Below, piece by piece: positions 17,361-26,030 of a stretch of 64,000 nt of DNA. The stretch is from Methanosarcina sp. KYL-1 (GTDB lineage: Archaea > Halobacteriota > Methanosarcinia > Methanosarcinales > Methanosarcinaceae): contig NZ_VOUA01000005.1 in assembly GCF_024372725.1 (NCBI RefSeq), positions 1 to 64,000 of the forward strand, read 5' to 3'. Each line of letters begins with the position of its first letter. The first letter of the stretch is position 1. A program made the translations under genes and the position numbers. The notes under the pieces are model-generated. The model had not been told where the DNA came from. It searched no databases and saw nothing but the letters and a program-made list of their open reading frames with translations.

Positions 17361-19049
17361 ATGACAACCGGGTCAACAGAAAAAGTTAATGGCGCAAGGG
17401 CACTTATAAAGTGCCTGGAACTGGAGGGGGTTGACACTCTCTTCGGGTATCCTGGAGGGCAGATAATTCCCTTCTATGATGAACTCTACGATTCCGATCT
17501 GCGCCACATACTTGTACGTCATGAACAGGCAGCGGCTCATGCTGCGGACGGGTACGCCCGTGCAACGGGAAAGACCGGGGTCTGCGTTTCCACCTCAGGT
17601 CCCGGAGCAACCAACCTGGTAACAGGGATTGCTACGGCATACATGGACTCCGTGCCTATCGTAGCCTTAACCGGACAGGTTCCGCGCTTCCTTATAGGAA
17701 ACGACGCTTTCCAGGAAGCCGACATTACGGGAATTACCCTGCCTATTACCAAGCACAACTACCTTGTACAGGATGCAAACGAACTTCCGAAGATCGTAAA
17801 AGAAGCCTTCCACATCGCTTCCACCGGAAGGCCCGGCCCGGTATTAATCGACCTTCCAAAGGACATCCAGAACACGGAGATTGACTTCTACTATCCTGAC
17901 AAAGTAGAGCTTCGGGGCTACAAACCCACTTACAAAGGCAATATCCAGCAGGTCAAAAGAGCTGCCGAGGAAATCACAAACGCCTCCAGGCCTATAATCT
18001 ATGCCGGGGGCGGGGTGATCAGCTCGAATGCCAGTGCCGAACTGGTGGAACTGGCAGAAGCCGTAATGGCTCCTGTTACAACGACCCTCATGGGCATCGG
18101 GGCAATCCCGACAGAGCACCCCCTGTCCATCGGGATGCTTGGAATGCATGGGACCAGGTACGCAAATTATTCAATCCAGGAATCCGACCTGATCATTGCG
18201 GTGGGCGCAAGGTTCGACGACAGGGTGACCGGCAAACTTGAGTCCTTTGCCCCGAATGCCAGGGTCATCCATATCGACATCGACCCTGCAGAGATCTCCA
18301 AGAATGTCAAGGTCCACATCCCGATTGTAGGAGACGCAAAACAGATTCTCAGGTCCCTGGTCAAGCACGTGAAGTGCTGCAACAGTGCGGCATGGCTTGA
18401 AAAGATAAACGGGTGGAAGAAGGAATACCCGCTCACCTACAGGAAGGAATCGGAAGTCATAATGCCGCAGTTCGTTGTGGAACAGATTTCCGAAGCCTGC
18501 AAAGACGCAATTATCGTGACGGAAGTCGGGCAGCACCAGATGTGGGCTGCACAGTTCTTCAAGTACAGCGCACCCCGCACTTTCCTGACTTCCGGCGGCC
18601 TGGGGACCATGGGGTATGGTTTCCCGGCAGCCATCGGGGCCAAAGTGGGGCGGCCTGAGAAGACCGTCATCAACATCGCAGGAGACGGCTCCTTCCAGAT
18701 GAATTCCCAGGAACTTGCAACCGTTGTCCAGAACGACATTCCTGTGGTTTCCGTGGTCCTGAACAACGGCTACCTGGGCATGGTCAGGCAGTGGCAGGAA
18801 CTCTTCTTTGACCGGAGATACTCTTACACCTGCATCAAGGGCAGTGTCGACTTCGTAAAACTTGCCGAAGCCTACGGCGCCCTGGGTCTGCGGGCCGAAA
18901 AGCCTTCCGAGGTCAGGCCTGCAATCGAGGAAGCTGTCAGGTCGGGCAGACCTGCGGTTGTTGAAGTGATTGTCGAGTGCGAGGCAAACGTCTCCCCGAT
19001 GGTCCCGGCAGGGGCTGCGATCAATGAAATCCTTGACCTGGAGGACTGA
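17361..19049 (+). CDS. ilvB: acetolactate synthase large (catalytic) subunit
   Basis: This thiamine diphosphate enzyme joins two pyruvates, or pyruvate with 2-oxobutyrate, in the first common step to valine, leucine and isoleucine. It is 562 residues with the three ThDP-enzyme domains. The catalytic glutamate lies in [17 protein letters not shown] (about residue 55). The FAD-type central domain spans about 190-330. The ThDP/Mg motif [11 protein letters not shown] to [13 protein letters not shown] is at about 440-480. The start ATG 17361 has AAGGAG before it. ilvN begins 2 nt after its stop, so the subunits are translationally linked. Confidence 0.97.
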   Translation: MTTGSTEKVNGARALIKCLELEGVDTLFGYPGGQIIPFYDELYDSDLRHILVRHEQAAAHAADGYARATGKTGVCVSTSGPGATNLVTGIATAYMDSVPIVALTGQVPRFLIGNDAFQEADITGITLPITKHNYLVQDANELPKIVKEAFHIASTGRPGPVLIDLPKDIQNTEIDFYYPDKVELRGYKPTYKGNIQQVKRAAEEITNASRPIIYAGGGVISSNASAELVELAEAVMAPVTTTLMGIGAIPTEHPLSIGMLGMHGTRYANYSIQESDLIIAVGARFDDRVTGKLESFAPNARVIHIDIDPAEISKNVKVHIPIVGDAKQILRSLVKHVKCCNSAAWLEKINGWKKEYPLTYRKESEVIMPQFVVEQISEACKDAIIVTEVGQHQMWAAQFFKYSAPRTFLTSGGLGTMGYGFPAAIGAKVGRPEKTVINIAGDGSFQMNSQELATVVQNDIPVVSVVLNNGYLGMVRQWQELFFDRRYSYTCIKGSVDFVKLAEAYGALGLRAEKPSEVRPAIEEAVRSGRPAVVEVIVECEANVSPMVPAGAAINEILDLED

Positions 19050-19051
19050 AT

Positions 19052-19537
19052 ATGAAGCACACACTTGCAGTTCTTGTGGAAAACAAGTCCGGGGTCCTCT
19101 CCCGGGTGGCAGCGCTTTTCTCCAGGCGCGGGTACAACATCGACAGCCTGGCTGTTGGCGTTACGGAAGACCCTGATATCTCCCGGATGACCATCGTGGT
19201 CCACGGGGACGACCATGTGCTCGAGCAGGTCACAAAACAGCTGAACAAGCTGGTCGACGTGATCAAGGTCTCGGACATCGGCGGGGATGAAGCTGTCGAG
19301 CGGGAACTGGCCCTCATCAAGGTCTCGGCTGATGTAAACACCAGGGCCGAGATTATCCAGATTGCGGACATCTTCAGGGCACGGATTGTGGACGTGGCCC
19401 CAAAGTCCATGACCGTTGAGGTAACCGGGGACGAAGGCAAGATCCAGGCAATCGAAAAACTCCTCCGCCAGTTCGGGATCAAGGAATTGGTCCGGACGGG
19501 CAAGATTGCCCTGACCCGCGGGCCAAAGAAGGTTTAA
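19052..19537 (+). CDS. ilvN: acetolactate synthase small (regulatory) subunit
   Basis: This regulatory subunit activates IlvB and confers feedback inhibition, usually by valine. At 161 residues it has the normal long form. The N-terminal ACT domain (residues 3-75) begins [20 protein letters not shown] and shows [12 protein letters not shown]. The C-terminal ALS-ss domain follows (about 80-155). It starts 2 nt after ilvB. The 3' region carries a predicted three-way-junction RNA fold before ilvC. Confidence 0.96.
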   Translation: MKHTLAVLVENKSGVLSRVAALFSRRGYNIDSLAVGVTEDPDISRMTIVVHGDDHVLEQVTKQLNKLVDVIKVSDIGGDEAVERELALIKVSADVNTRAEIIQIADIFRARIVDVAPKSMTVEVTGDEGKIQAIEKLLRQFGIKELVRTGKIALTRGPKKV

Positions 19538-19595
19538 ATATTAAGGGCAGGTAAAGAGAGGTAGCTGCTTAATTATTTTCTACAGATTGGGGCAG

Positions 19596-19649
19596 CCGGG
19601 AGCCTTTCCGAAGGGACACGGTCTTTATAAAAAAGACCCGTGCTTCCGG
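19596..19649 (+). ncRNA. predicted three-way-junction RNA in the ilvN-ilvC spacer
   Basis: Three stems fit together exactly. P1 is CCGGGAG (19596-19602) with CTTCCGG (19643-19649), seven pairs including one G-U. P2 is CCTT/AAGG (19603-19614) with a TCCG loop. P3 is CACGGTCTTT (19617-19626) with AAAGACCCGTG (19632-19642), nine or ten pairs with one bulged C. The closed junction has only two unpaired bases. Possible roles are a cis-regulatory element of ilvC or a processing or stability element of ilvBN. This is inference from pairing alone. Confidence 0.5.
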
Positions 19650-19734
19650 GAACCTCTCAAACCGTTTAAAAGGCGGTCCCGATCTCAGGAAGCAACTTTT
19701 TATAAAATAAGTTCAACTTTCAAGGAAGAATATC

Positions 19735-19865
19735 CTTAAAAAATATCTGTAAAATATCCCTAAAAAATCCCGTAAAATATCCTTAAAAAATTCCAAAAAT
19801 ATCCTGAAAAAATCCTGAATATGCCGTAAAATATCCTGAAAAATCCCAATAAATTCCGATATTTT
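19735..19865. repeat. degenerate AAAATATCC(T/C)TAAAAAATCC repeats in the ilvC leader
   Basis: Near-repeats of AAAATATCC followed by TAAAAAATCC or TGAAAAATCC occur about seven times, spaced 15-20 bp, in the 200 bp before ilvC. No ORF is present. Confidence 0.6.
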
Positions 19866-19947
19866 CGTATAGGAACAGGAATTTTTTCTCTCATAAATTA
19901 AGGAATGTCCATTTCAATGTTAAGAAATTTGTCAGGAGATCCAAGCA

Positions 19948-20955
19948 ATGGCAACAATAATTTATGATAATGAAACCACCTTTGATGCACTCAAAGACAA
20001 GACCATCGCAGTGATGGGGTACGGCAGCCAGGGCCACGCCCATGCAAGAAACCTCCACGAGTCCGGGCTTAACGTTATCGTGGGGCTCAGGAATGGCAGT
20101 TCCAGCTGGGCAAAAGCCGAAGCTGACGGCTTGAAGGTCATGGCTGTGGCAGAGGCCGCAAAAGCCGCAGACGTTATCATGATCCTCCTCCCGGATGAAA
20201 AGCAGGCCTCGGTCTACTACTCCGAAATCGAGCCTAACCTGGAAGCCGGAAACGCCCTTGTCTTTGCTCACGGGTTCAATATCCACTACAACCAGATCGT
20301 GCCCCCTAAGAACGTGGACGTCTTCATGGTTGCCCCCAAGGGCCCCGGCCACATTGTCAGAAGGACCTACACCGAAGGTATCGGGGTCCCCGGCCTGATC
20401 GCAGTCTACCAGGACGCAACCGGAAAAGCAAGGGACCTTGCCCTCTCCTACGCCAAGGGGATCGGTGCAACCCGGGCCGGAGTCTATGAGACAACCTTCC
20501 GTGAGGAAACCGAGACCGATCTCTTCGGAGAACAGGTCGACCTCTGCGGTGGAATTGCCTCCCTTATCAAGACCGCTTTCGAAGTCCTGGTGGAAGCCGG
20601 GTACCAGCCAGAGATGGCCTACTTCGAGACCTGCCACGAAGTCAAGCTCATCGTCGACCTGATCTATGAAGGCGGGCTCGAGAGGATGTGGCACTCGGTC
20701 TCCAACACCGCGGAATACGGCGGTATGACCGTGGGTCCGCAGGTCATCAACGAAGAGTCCCGCGAAGCCATGTACATGGCCCTTGAAAGGATCCAGAACG
20801 GGGAATTCGCAAAGGAATTCGTCCTCGAAGGCATGGTCAACCACCCCGTGCTCAAAGCCATGGAGCGCCAGGAAAAAGAGCACCCGCTCGAAATCGTCGG
20901 CAAGGAAATCAGGGCAAACATCCCCTGGCTCAACAAGAAGATCGACGACGACTGA
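19948..20955 (+). CDS. ilvC: ketol-acid reductoisomerase, class I
   Basis: This enzyme converts acetolactate or acetohydroxybutyrate to the dihydroxy acids with Mg2+ and NAD(P)H. It is 335 residues, the short class I form. The dinucleotide-binding motif [13 protein letters not shown] is near residue 26. The loop after strand two ([15 protein letters not shown]) contains serines that favour NADPH. The metal-binding acidic residues are in [14 protein letters not shown] (about 190) and in [15 protein letters not shown] (about 230). AGGAG precedes ATG 19948. It is separated from ilvN by 410 bp holding a structured RNA and AT-rich repeats, so it may have its own promoter. Confidence 0.97.
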   Translation: MATIIYDNETTFDALKDKTIAVMGYGSQGHAHARNLHESGLNVIVGLRNGSSSWAKAEADGLKVMAVAEAAKAADVIMILLPDEKQASVYYSEIEPNLEAGNALVFAHGFNIHYNQIVPPKNVDVFMVAPKGPGHIVRRTYTEGIGVPGLIAVYQDATGKARDLALSYAKGIGATRAGVYETTFREETETDLFGEQVDLCGGIASLIKTAFEVLVEAGYQPEMAYFETCHEVKLIVDLIYEGGLERMWHSVSNTAEYGGMTVGPQVINEESREAMYMALERIQNGEFAKEFVLEGMVNHPVLKAMERQEKEHPLEIVGKEIRANIPWLNKKIDDD

Positions 20956-20998
20956 TCTTAAAAGGCACATCTTTAACTTACTTTTTTCCTCTCCCGTC

Positions 20999-21093
20999 CA
21001 GGGTCGGTTTTCCGGCCCTGCCGGGATTTTTTTCTGGCAGGCTCTCCGACCTGACTTTTTTGGTATGTAGCTGCCCTGCTTTTTTTGGCAGGG
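20999..21093 (+). terminator. terminator region with alternative hairpins after ilvC
   Basis: CAGGGTCGG (20999-21007) pairs with CCGGCCCTG (21012-21020) over TTTT. CCTGCC (21017-21022) can instead pair with GGCAGG (21036-21041), so these two stems exclude each other. A further stem CCCTGC/GCAGGG lies at 21074-21093. T-runs are interspersed. Termination is the simplest reading. Confidence 0.5.
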
Positions 21094-21184
21094 TACTGTC
21101 AGAAAATTGATTTTTTGCCGTTCGTTTGCAGCCGTTGAACAGAAAGTTCATAAGTCTGAAATTTAAAATTCAATCCGGAGGGAA

Positions 21185-21730
21185 ATGATGCCAGTAACAG
21201 GAGATAGCAAGGTAATTGATACAATTCTCAAGAGGCGGAGTGTCCGGGAGTTTACGGACAGTCCCGTAAGTGAAGAAAACGTTAACAAAATCCTTAACGC
21301 CGGGAGGTGGGCTCCTTCCGGGTTGAACAACCAGCCCTGGCGCTTTATTGTGGTCAGGGACCCGGAGACCATCCGTAAGCTCTCGGAATGCACTCATTAT
21401 TCTAATATTGTAGCGGGAGCTCCCCTTTTGATTTCCGTCTTCCTGGATACCGAACACTCCTATTCCCGGACCAAGGATGTACAGGCAATCGGGGCTTCCA
21501 TCCAGAACATGCTCCTGGCCTGCTGCGAACTGGACCTGGGCGCAGTCTGGCTCGGGGAGATCCTGAACCAGAACGAGAAGGTAAACTCAATCCTCAAATG
21601 TCCCTTAAAAATGGAGCTCATGGCAGTGCTTGCGATCGGGACCCCCGTCCCCAGAGAGCGGACTTCCACGAGAAAGGCGCTTTCAGAACTTGTTTTTGAG
21701 GAAAAGTACGGGCAGAAGTGGGAAGAATAA
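21185..21730 (+). CDS. nitroreductase family FMN oxidoreductase
   Basis: This is a 181-residue nitroreductase-fold flavoprotein. The FMN-binding start is RRSVREFTDSPVS (about residue 18) and the central APSGLNNQPWRF (about 44) is a family signature. The C-terminal FMN loop region contains LGEILNQNEKVN and MAVLAIGTP. Either ATG 21185 or 21188 may be used; GGAGGG lies 5-8 nt before. It stands alone between the ilv genes and a tRNA. The substrate cannot be assigned from sequence; relatives reduce quinones, nitro compounds or flavin-linked intermediates. Confidence 0.9.
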   Translation: MMPVTGDSKVIDTILKRRSVREFTDSPVSEENVNKILNAGRWAPSGLNNQPWRFIVVRDPETIRKLSECTHYSNIVAGAPLLISVFLDTEHSYSRTKDVQAIGASIQNMLLACCELDLGAVWLGEILNQNEKVNSILKCPLKMELMAVLAIGTPVPRERTSTRKALSELVFEEKYGQKWEE

Positions 21731-21944
21731 ACGGTTCCGAAAGCCGGTAAACATTCCTGAAACCCAGGATTTTAAGTTGAACCTTTTGTAATCCAATCTT
21801 TAACTTTTTTTAATTGGCTCTTCTGATTGACTCTTCTACGTGAGGATTTGCGCCCTTCCGGAGGATTAAATTTATAAGCTATTTAGCACTATACTCAGCC
21901 AGTTAGCCCTCAAAGCCAAGCTTTCAGTTTCCCCACTCCAAAGA

Positions 21945-22016
21945 AGGTCTGTAGTGTAGAGGATATCACTGGAGCCTCCGGAGCTCCGAACCTGGGTTCA
22001 ATTCCCAGCAGACCTG
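21945..22016 (+). tRNA. tRNA-Arg (anticodon CCG)
   Basis: It folds as a complete cloverleaf of 72 nt. The acceptor stem is AGGTCTG with CAGACCT and a G discriminator, with no encoded CCA. The anticodon stem GGAGC/GCTCC has loop CTCCGGA, giving anticodon CCG, which reads CGG arginine codons. The T arm is CTGGG-TTCAATT-CCCAG. The D stem GTG/CAC is short. A TATA-like TTTATAAGC lies at 21871-21879. No intron is present. Confidence 0.95.
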
Positions 22017-22109
22017 TATTGAATTTTCAGTGAAAAACAGCCGGGTTCCAGGACCAGGATTTTTACTTTTCTTTAATTTTCTTAGTGCTTTGCTTATCTT
22101 AGTGATCCC

Positions 22110-22322
22110 ATGTCAGGCGGAAAAAGAAGAAACTCAGGAATTTTCGGCAGTTTGAACCGACCTTTCACACGGGTTGCCGGGAAAAGGCTTACTTTACTTC
22201 AGGTAATCCTTATAGCTGTTATCCTGTACTTCCTGCTCAGGATCCTGCTCCCGTTGCTCTGGACCCTCTTTATTATTGTTGCCTTGCTTGTGCTTTTGAA
22301 AGTAGTGCTTGAAATGTTATGA
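22110..22322 (+). CDS. small basic membrane protein
   Basis: This is a 70-residue protein with a basic, serine-containing N-terminus (MSGGKRRNSGIFGS, then KRLT) and a hydrophobic C-terminal half (about residues 28-68) long enough for one hairpin of two membrane spans. I do not recognise a family. Positive charges before the hydrophobic part suggest the N-terminus stays in the cytoplasm. It lies 94 bp after the tRNA gene. The function is unknown; codon use looks genuine. Confidence 0.6.
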   Translation: MSGGKRRNSGIFGSLNRPFTRVAGKRLTLLQVILIAVILYFLLRILLPLLWTLFIIVALLVLLKVVLEML

Positions 22323-22531
22323 TTTTCAAGCAGGCGGCAAAATAAACTGCCACCAATCAAAGACTTTGTAGCTTCTTCTGGCTAATTTTTAAGTTGCAAG
22401 TTCTGTAAAAGAGATTCTGAAAGTAACTTCTTTTCAAAGGTCATATGAGTTGGAATAAAGTTGGAAAAAAGTTGGAAAGAGAGATGCTGAATGAATTTTT
22501 CAGCTCTCTATTTTTTTCCTTTGTTTTGGTC

Positions 22532-23941
22532 TTATTTTTCTTTCAAATACTCGTCAATTGCCTTTGCAGCCTTTTTGCCTGCGCCCATGGCGCTGATGAC
22601 GGTTGCGGCGCCTGTTACTACGTCTCCCCCGGCAAAGACCCCGCACTTGGAGGTTGCGCCGGTTTCTTCGTCGGCAATGACTGTTCCCCTCCGGTTCTGC
22701 TCAAGGCCTTCAGAGCCTTTGAAGATGATCGGGTTAGGGGATGTGCCGATTGCGATAACCACAACTTCGGCAGGGATTGTGAATTCCGAGCCTTCTTTGG
22801 GGACAGGGCTTCTCCTTCCGGATTTGTCGGGCTCACCCAGTTCCATCTTGATGCATTCGACAGCCGTGACGTTGAATTTCTCGTCGCCCAGGATACGGGT
22901 CGGGTTTGAGAGGAGCCTGAAGGTTATGCCTTCTTCTTTGGCGTGCTCGATTTCCTCGCGGCGGGCGGGCATCTCGTCTTCCCCGCGGCGGTAGACGATG
23001 CTTACTTCTTCGGCGCCGAGGCGGAGGGCTGATCTGGCTGCGTCCATTGCAACGTTTCCGCCTCCGACAACCACCACGTGCTTTCCTAGCCTGACCATGG
23101 TGTCATATTCAGGGTCGTAGGCTTTCATGAGGTTTACGCGGGTCAGGAACTCATTTGCGGAATACACGCCGTTTAAGTTTTCGCCTTCGATTCCCATGAA
23201 GTTCGGGAGGCCTGCACCCGTGCCCAGGAAGACAGCGTCGAACTCGTCGCAGAGCTCATCCAGGGTCTTGATCCGGCCGATGATGTAGTTGGGCCTGAGC
23301 TCAACTCCGAGCTGCTTGATGTATTCAACTTCCTGCCGTACGATCTCTTTCGGGAGCCTGAACTCGGGGATGCCGTAACTCAGGACTCCTCCGGCTTTGT
23401 GCAGGGACTCAAAGATAGTGACTTTGTGCCCGAGTTTTGCAAGGTCTGCTGCGGCTGTGAGGCCTGCAGGGCCTGATCCGACAATTGCTACCTTCTTGCC
23501 TGTAGGGGCCGGGATTTCCTGGGCTTTTACGCCCTGCTCACGCTCGTAATCGGCGCAGAAGCGCTCAAGCCTTCCTATTGCAACGGGCTCTCCTTTCTTT
23601 CCGAGCACGCAGAGGGCTTCGCACTGTGACTCCTGGGGGCAGACGCGCCCGCAGATGGCCGGGAGGGCGTTTGTGGCTTTGATCTTCTCAATTGCCCCCC
23701 CAAAGTCCTCTTCGCAGACCAGCTTGATAAAGCCGGGGATGTCCACGTTAACGGGGCAGCCTTCCACGCATTTCGGGTCTTTGCAGTTGAGGCAGCGGGA
23801 GGCTTCGGCAAGGGCGTCTTCCTTAGTGTAGCCCAGGGCCACTTCGTTGAAGTTCTTTCTTCTTTCTTCTGCAGGCTGTTCGGGCATCGGGGTCCTGTCT
23901 TTCCGGGCTTTTCCTGCTTTTCCTTCCTGTATTTCTGGCAT
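22532..23941 (-). CDS. gltA: GltD-type flavoprotein (homotetrameric glutamate synthase / NfnB / SudA family)
   Basis: This NADPH- and FAD-dependent oxidoreductase contains two N-terminal 4Fe-4S clusters (CLNCKDPKCVEGCP and CGRVCPQESQCEALC) and two dinucleotide folds (VAIVGSGPAGL and VVVVGGGNVAMDAAR). It is annotated as glutamate synthase in archaea. Pairing with the neighbouring FNR-like subunit points instead to an NfnAB- or sulfide dehydrogenase-type complex that couples ferredoxin with NADPH. The frame is open to 24031, but ATG 23941 (MPEIQEG) is preferred. It has GGAGAGG about 8 nt before it and starts 16 nt after the partner's stop. Which reaction dominates is uncertain. Confidence 0.88.
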   Translation of the reverse strand: MPEIQEGKAGKARKDRTPMPEQPAEERRKNFNEVALGYTKEDALAEASRCLNCKDPKCVEGCPVNVDIPGFIKLVCEEDFGGAIEKIKATNALPAICGRVCPQESQCEALCVLGKKGEPVAIGRLERFCADYEREQGVKAQEIPAPTGKKVAIVGSGPAGLTAAADLAKLGHKVTIFESLHKAGGVLSYGIPEFRLPKEIVRQEVEYIKQLGVELRPNYIIGRIKTLDELCDEFDAVFLGTGAGLPNFMGIEGENLNGVYSANEFLTRVNLMKAYDPEYDTMVRLGKHVVVVGGGNVAMDAARSALRLGAEEVSIVYRRGEDEMPARREEIEHAKEEGITFRLLSNPTRILGDEKFNVTAVECIKMELGEPDKSGRRSPVPKEGSEFTIPAEVVVIAIGTSPNPIIFKGSEGLEQNRRGTVIADEETGATSKCGVFAGGDVVTGAATVISAMGAGKKAAKAIDEYLKEK

Positions 23942-23957
23942 TTTTATCCTCTCCGCC

Positions 23958-24803
23958 TCAGTGCAGGCCGCACCTGCATTCCTCTTCGTACTTTTCCGTG
24001 GCTTTTGCCTCTTCTCCGCGGTACATGGCAAGCCGGTTCAAGAGCTGGTTGAAATCGACCTTCCGGGCGTCAAACTCAGGGCCGTCCACACAGGTGAATT
24101 TTGTTTCTCCGCCTACAGTAACCCGGCAGCCTCCGCACATCCCGGTCCCGTCAACCATGATGGAGTTCAGGCTGACCAGGATTTCCACATCATAAGGAGA
24201 GGCAACGCCTGCTCCGACTTTCATCATGATGGGCGGACCGATGATCACGACCCTTGCAACCTTTTCCCCGCTGTCCAGGATCTGCTTCATGATATCGGTC
24301 ACGAAGCCGTGGTGCCCTTTGGACCCGTCATCGGTTGCTATGTAAAGTTCGGTACTGGCTTTTCTCATTTCATCTTCAAGGATCAGGAGGTCTTTATTCC
24401 GGGCTCCGATGATAGAAAAGACCCGGTTGCCTGCTTTCATATAAGCCTTAGCCTGGGGATAGATCGGGGCAACTCCAACCCCTCCGCCCACAAGGATAAC
24501 AGTTCCGAGTTTCCTTATGTCAGCGGGGGTCCCGAGGGGCCCTACGAAGTCTTCCAGGGCACCGCCTGCGGAAAGCTTTGCAAGCTGTTTTGTGGTCTTG
24601 CCCATTTCCTGGAAAATAACGGTAACCGTGCCTTTCTCTGTTTCAAAATCAGCAATTGTAAGGGGGACCCTTTCCCCTTTTTCATCAATCCTGAGGATTA
24701 TGAACTGTCCTGCTTTTGCAGCCTTTGCCACGTCAGGGGCATCGATGACCATCCGGTGCACCGACGGAGCAATTTCTTCCTTTTCCAGTATTCTATATGC
24801 CAT
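23958..24803 (-). CDS. FNR-like FAD/2Fe-2S subunit (NfnA/SudB type)
   Basis: This is the ferredoxin-NADP reductase-like partner of the GltD-type protein downstream. It has an FAD domain (residues 1-95, with PLTIADFE), an NAD(P) domain (VILVGGGVGVAPIYPQAK, about 110) and a C-terminal cysteine cluster (GMCGGCRVTVGG, then FTCVDGPEFDA) that binds 2Fe-2S in dihydroorotate dehydrogenase K and sulfide dehydrogenase relatives. I chose ATG 24803 (MAYRILEKEE) because the 14 residues upstream in the open frame are not family-like. The last residues ECRCGLH are cysteine-rich. It forms an operon with the next gene. Confidence 0.88.
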   Translation of the reverse strand: MAYRILEKEEIAPSVHRMVIDAPDVAKAAKAGQFIILRIDEKGERVPLTIADFETEKGTVTVIFQEMGKTTKQLAKLSAGGALEDFVGPLGTPADIRKLGTVILVGGGVGVAPIYPQAKAYMKAGNRVFSIIGARNKDLLILEDEMRKASTELYIATDDGSKGHHGFVTDIMKQILDSGEKVARVVIIGPPIMMKVGAGVASPYDVEILVSLNSIMVDGTGMCGGCRVTVGGETKFTCVDGPEFDARKVDFNQLLNRLAMYRGEEAKATEKYEEECRCGLH

Positions 24804-24999
24804 GGGATCACATTTTCCTGAATGAAAAGCATATTTGCTGAACAAAATAAATTGGTGAATTTAAGCTTGGCGGCTTGATTTCCCTTTTCCGGATAATTTT
24901 TCAGGCAGGACTCTAAAGTCACGACCATTCCGCCTGGACTCTCACCTTATAATGGCTAATGGGATATATATTCTCCCAAATAATTTTTAATTATTTTTC

Positions 25000-25088
25000 A
25001 TGTGGCGCATCACTCACTGGTTAAATTGCAGGTGCTGGCGTTTTCCTGCGAATCCGGGAGGTGCAAACCACAACTGTTTTTAAATTTT
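25000..25088 (+). ncRNA. candidate small RNA with its own promoter
   Basis: An isolated GC-rich stretch (25001-25077) lies in AT-rich DNA. A TATA box (GGATATATATT, 24962-24972) precedes it by the right distance, and a T-rich end (CTGTTTTTAAATTTTAT) follows. Possible pairs are TGTGG (25001-25005) with CCACA (25068-25072), TTGCA with TGCAA, and GCAGG (25028-25032) with CCTGC (25045-25049). No ORF is present. It does not match a tRNA, box C/D or clear H/ACA pattern. The strand is inferred from TATA and T-run order. Confidence 0.45.
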
Positions 25089-25396
25089 ATATGTTGGTTG
25101 CAAAAATTTAATAAATCTGGCGAGTATAATTAATTTAGGGGCAAATTCCCAAATCCGTTTTGATCCGGAATTTAAATAATGGAGAGGGGGGATAAGGCAA
25201 AAATAGTGTAATCTATAGCAAGAGTTGAGCTTGCAAAATTTTAAATCCTTGCCGGAAGGGAAGACCTGTTAACTGCATGTGTACCGGACAGGAAGGGATA
25301 ATTTCTTTCCTGCAGAACCTGAGAAAGGGAAAACATGAAGTAGATTCATCTTTTATAAAAATGGAAGGATTATATCAGCAGAAGGGAGTTGGATAT

Positions 25397-25537
25397 ATGC
25401 CAGAAGAACAAAGGGTAGGAGAAAAGGGCGAGAAATTGGAGGAAAAAGAGGGCAAAGAAGTAGCAGATGTCGACCCCATCCATCCCACGGAAGCCCGGGG
25501 TGGCAAGAAGAGAGGCCTCCTGGATACCTGTAAATAA
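25397..25537 (+). CDS. small conserved-looking protein, related to the next ORF
   Basis: This is a 46-residue charged protein starting MPEEQRVGEKGEK. An in-frame ATG at 25277 gives an 86-residue version, but the later start looks better for composition. The C-terminal part VDPIHPTEARGGKKRGLLDT then CK strongly resembles the ORF 86 bp downstream (shared VxPIxPxExxRGGxK, then L and C-x-K). The paired motif argues that it is real. I do not know the family. The single conserved cysteine in a basic tail suggests a modified or metal-bound residue, which is speculation. Confidence 0.55.
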   Translation: MPEEQRVGEKGEKLEEKEGKEVADVDPIHPTEARGGKKRGLLDTCK

Positions 25538-25622
25538 GCAGGTTTCAAGCAGGCTTTCATTTTTCATCTTTTTTCTTTGGGTGGGACCAGTTCTATTTTG
25601 GGATGAACAAAGGGGATAGACA

Positions 25623-25751
25623 ATGGCACAGGAAACCGTAGTTGAGCCTATAGATCCGATGGAGAAAGAGCGAGGAGGCAGGAAAAAGCCTCTGGTAAGC
25701 TGCGAAAAGTACGATGAGGAAGAGAAGAAGAAGCTTTTCGGAGAGGAATAA
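25623..25751 (+). CDS. small protein, paralogue of the preceding ORF
   Basis: This is a 42-residue ORF, MAQETVVEPIDPMEKERGG then RKKPLVSCEKYDEEEKKK, at 25623-25751. GGGG followed by ATAGACA lies about 8 nt before the ATG. It shares the motif VxPIxPxExxRGGxK, then L, V/L, C-x-K with the ORF at 25397-25537. The two genes are in tandem upstream of arsR-arsM but separated from them by repeats. The function is unknown. Confidence 0.6.
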   Translation: MAQETVVEPIDPMEKERGGRKKPLVSCEKYDEEEKKKLFGEE

Positions 25752-25832
25752 AAAAGTCCTGAACTTTTCTTGTGTCTGATGGCTGAAATTAATATAGGGA
25801 TAGCAGAGAATTGAGATTTCTTAATCTCTGTA

Positions 25833-25945
25833 TCCTTTTTGTTTTTCTACTCTCCATATCTTTTTTGTTTTTCTACTCTCCGTATCTTTTTTGTTTTTCT
25901 ACTCTCCATATCTTTTTTGTTTTTCTACTCTCCGTATCTTTTTTG
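25833..25945. repeat. 26-bp tandem repeat, about four copies
   Basis: CTCTCC(A/G)TATC followed by TTTTTTGTTTTTCTA repeats with an exact 26-bp period (CTCTCC at 25850, 25876, 25902 and 25928). It lies directly upstream of the arsR operator. Confidence 0.92.
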
Positions 25946-25999
25946 TTCCTTGTTTTTCCATTTGTTGTAATGAATGCTGAAGGGTTTTCGAAATTATTA

Positions 26000-26025
26000 T
26001 ATGCATATATGCGCATATATGCATA
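26000..26025. promoter_or_regulatory. perfect 26-bp palindrome, probable ArsR operator
   Basis: The half-site TATGCATATATGC is mirrored exactly around 26012/26013. It ends 5 bp before the arsR ATG at 26031. A palindrome at this place is what an autoregulating ArsR dimer would bind. Its AT alternation may also provide the promoter TATA element. Confidence 0.7.
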
Positions 26026-26030
26026 GAACC

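Noticed and set aside
18171-19064. 297-codon open frame opposite ilvB
   Set aside because: Shadow of ilvB with no ribosome site or recognisable domain.
19891-20970. 359-codon open frame on the minus strand covering ilvC
   Set aside because: It mirrors ilvC, which is certain. The protein has no family features and the frame results from codon bias of the real gene.
25000-25088. tRNA, box C/D RNA or cobalamin riboswitch
   Set aside because: No cloverleaf, no C and D box pair, and no cobalamin-type core; kept only as an unclassified RNA candidate.
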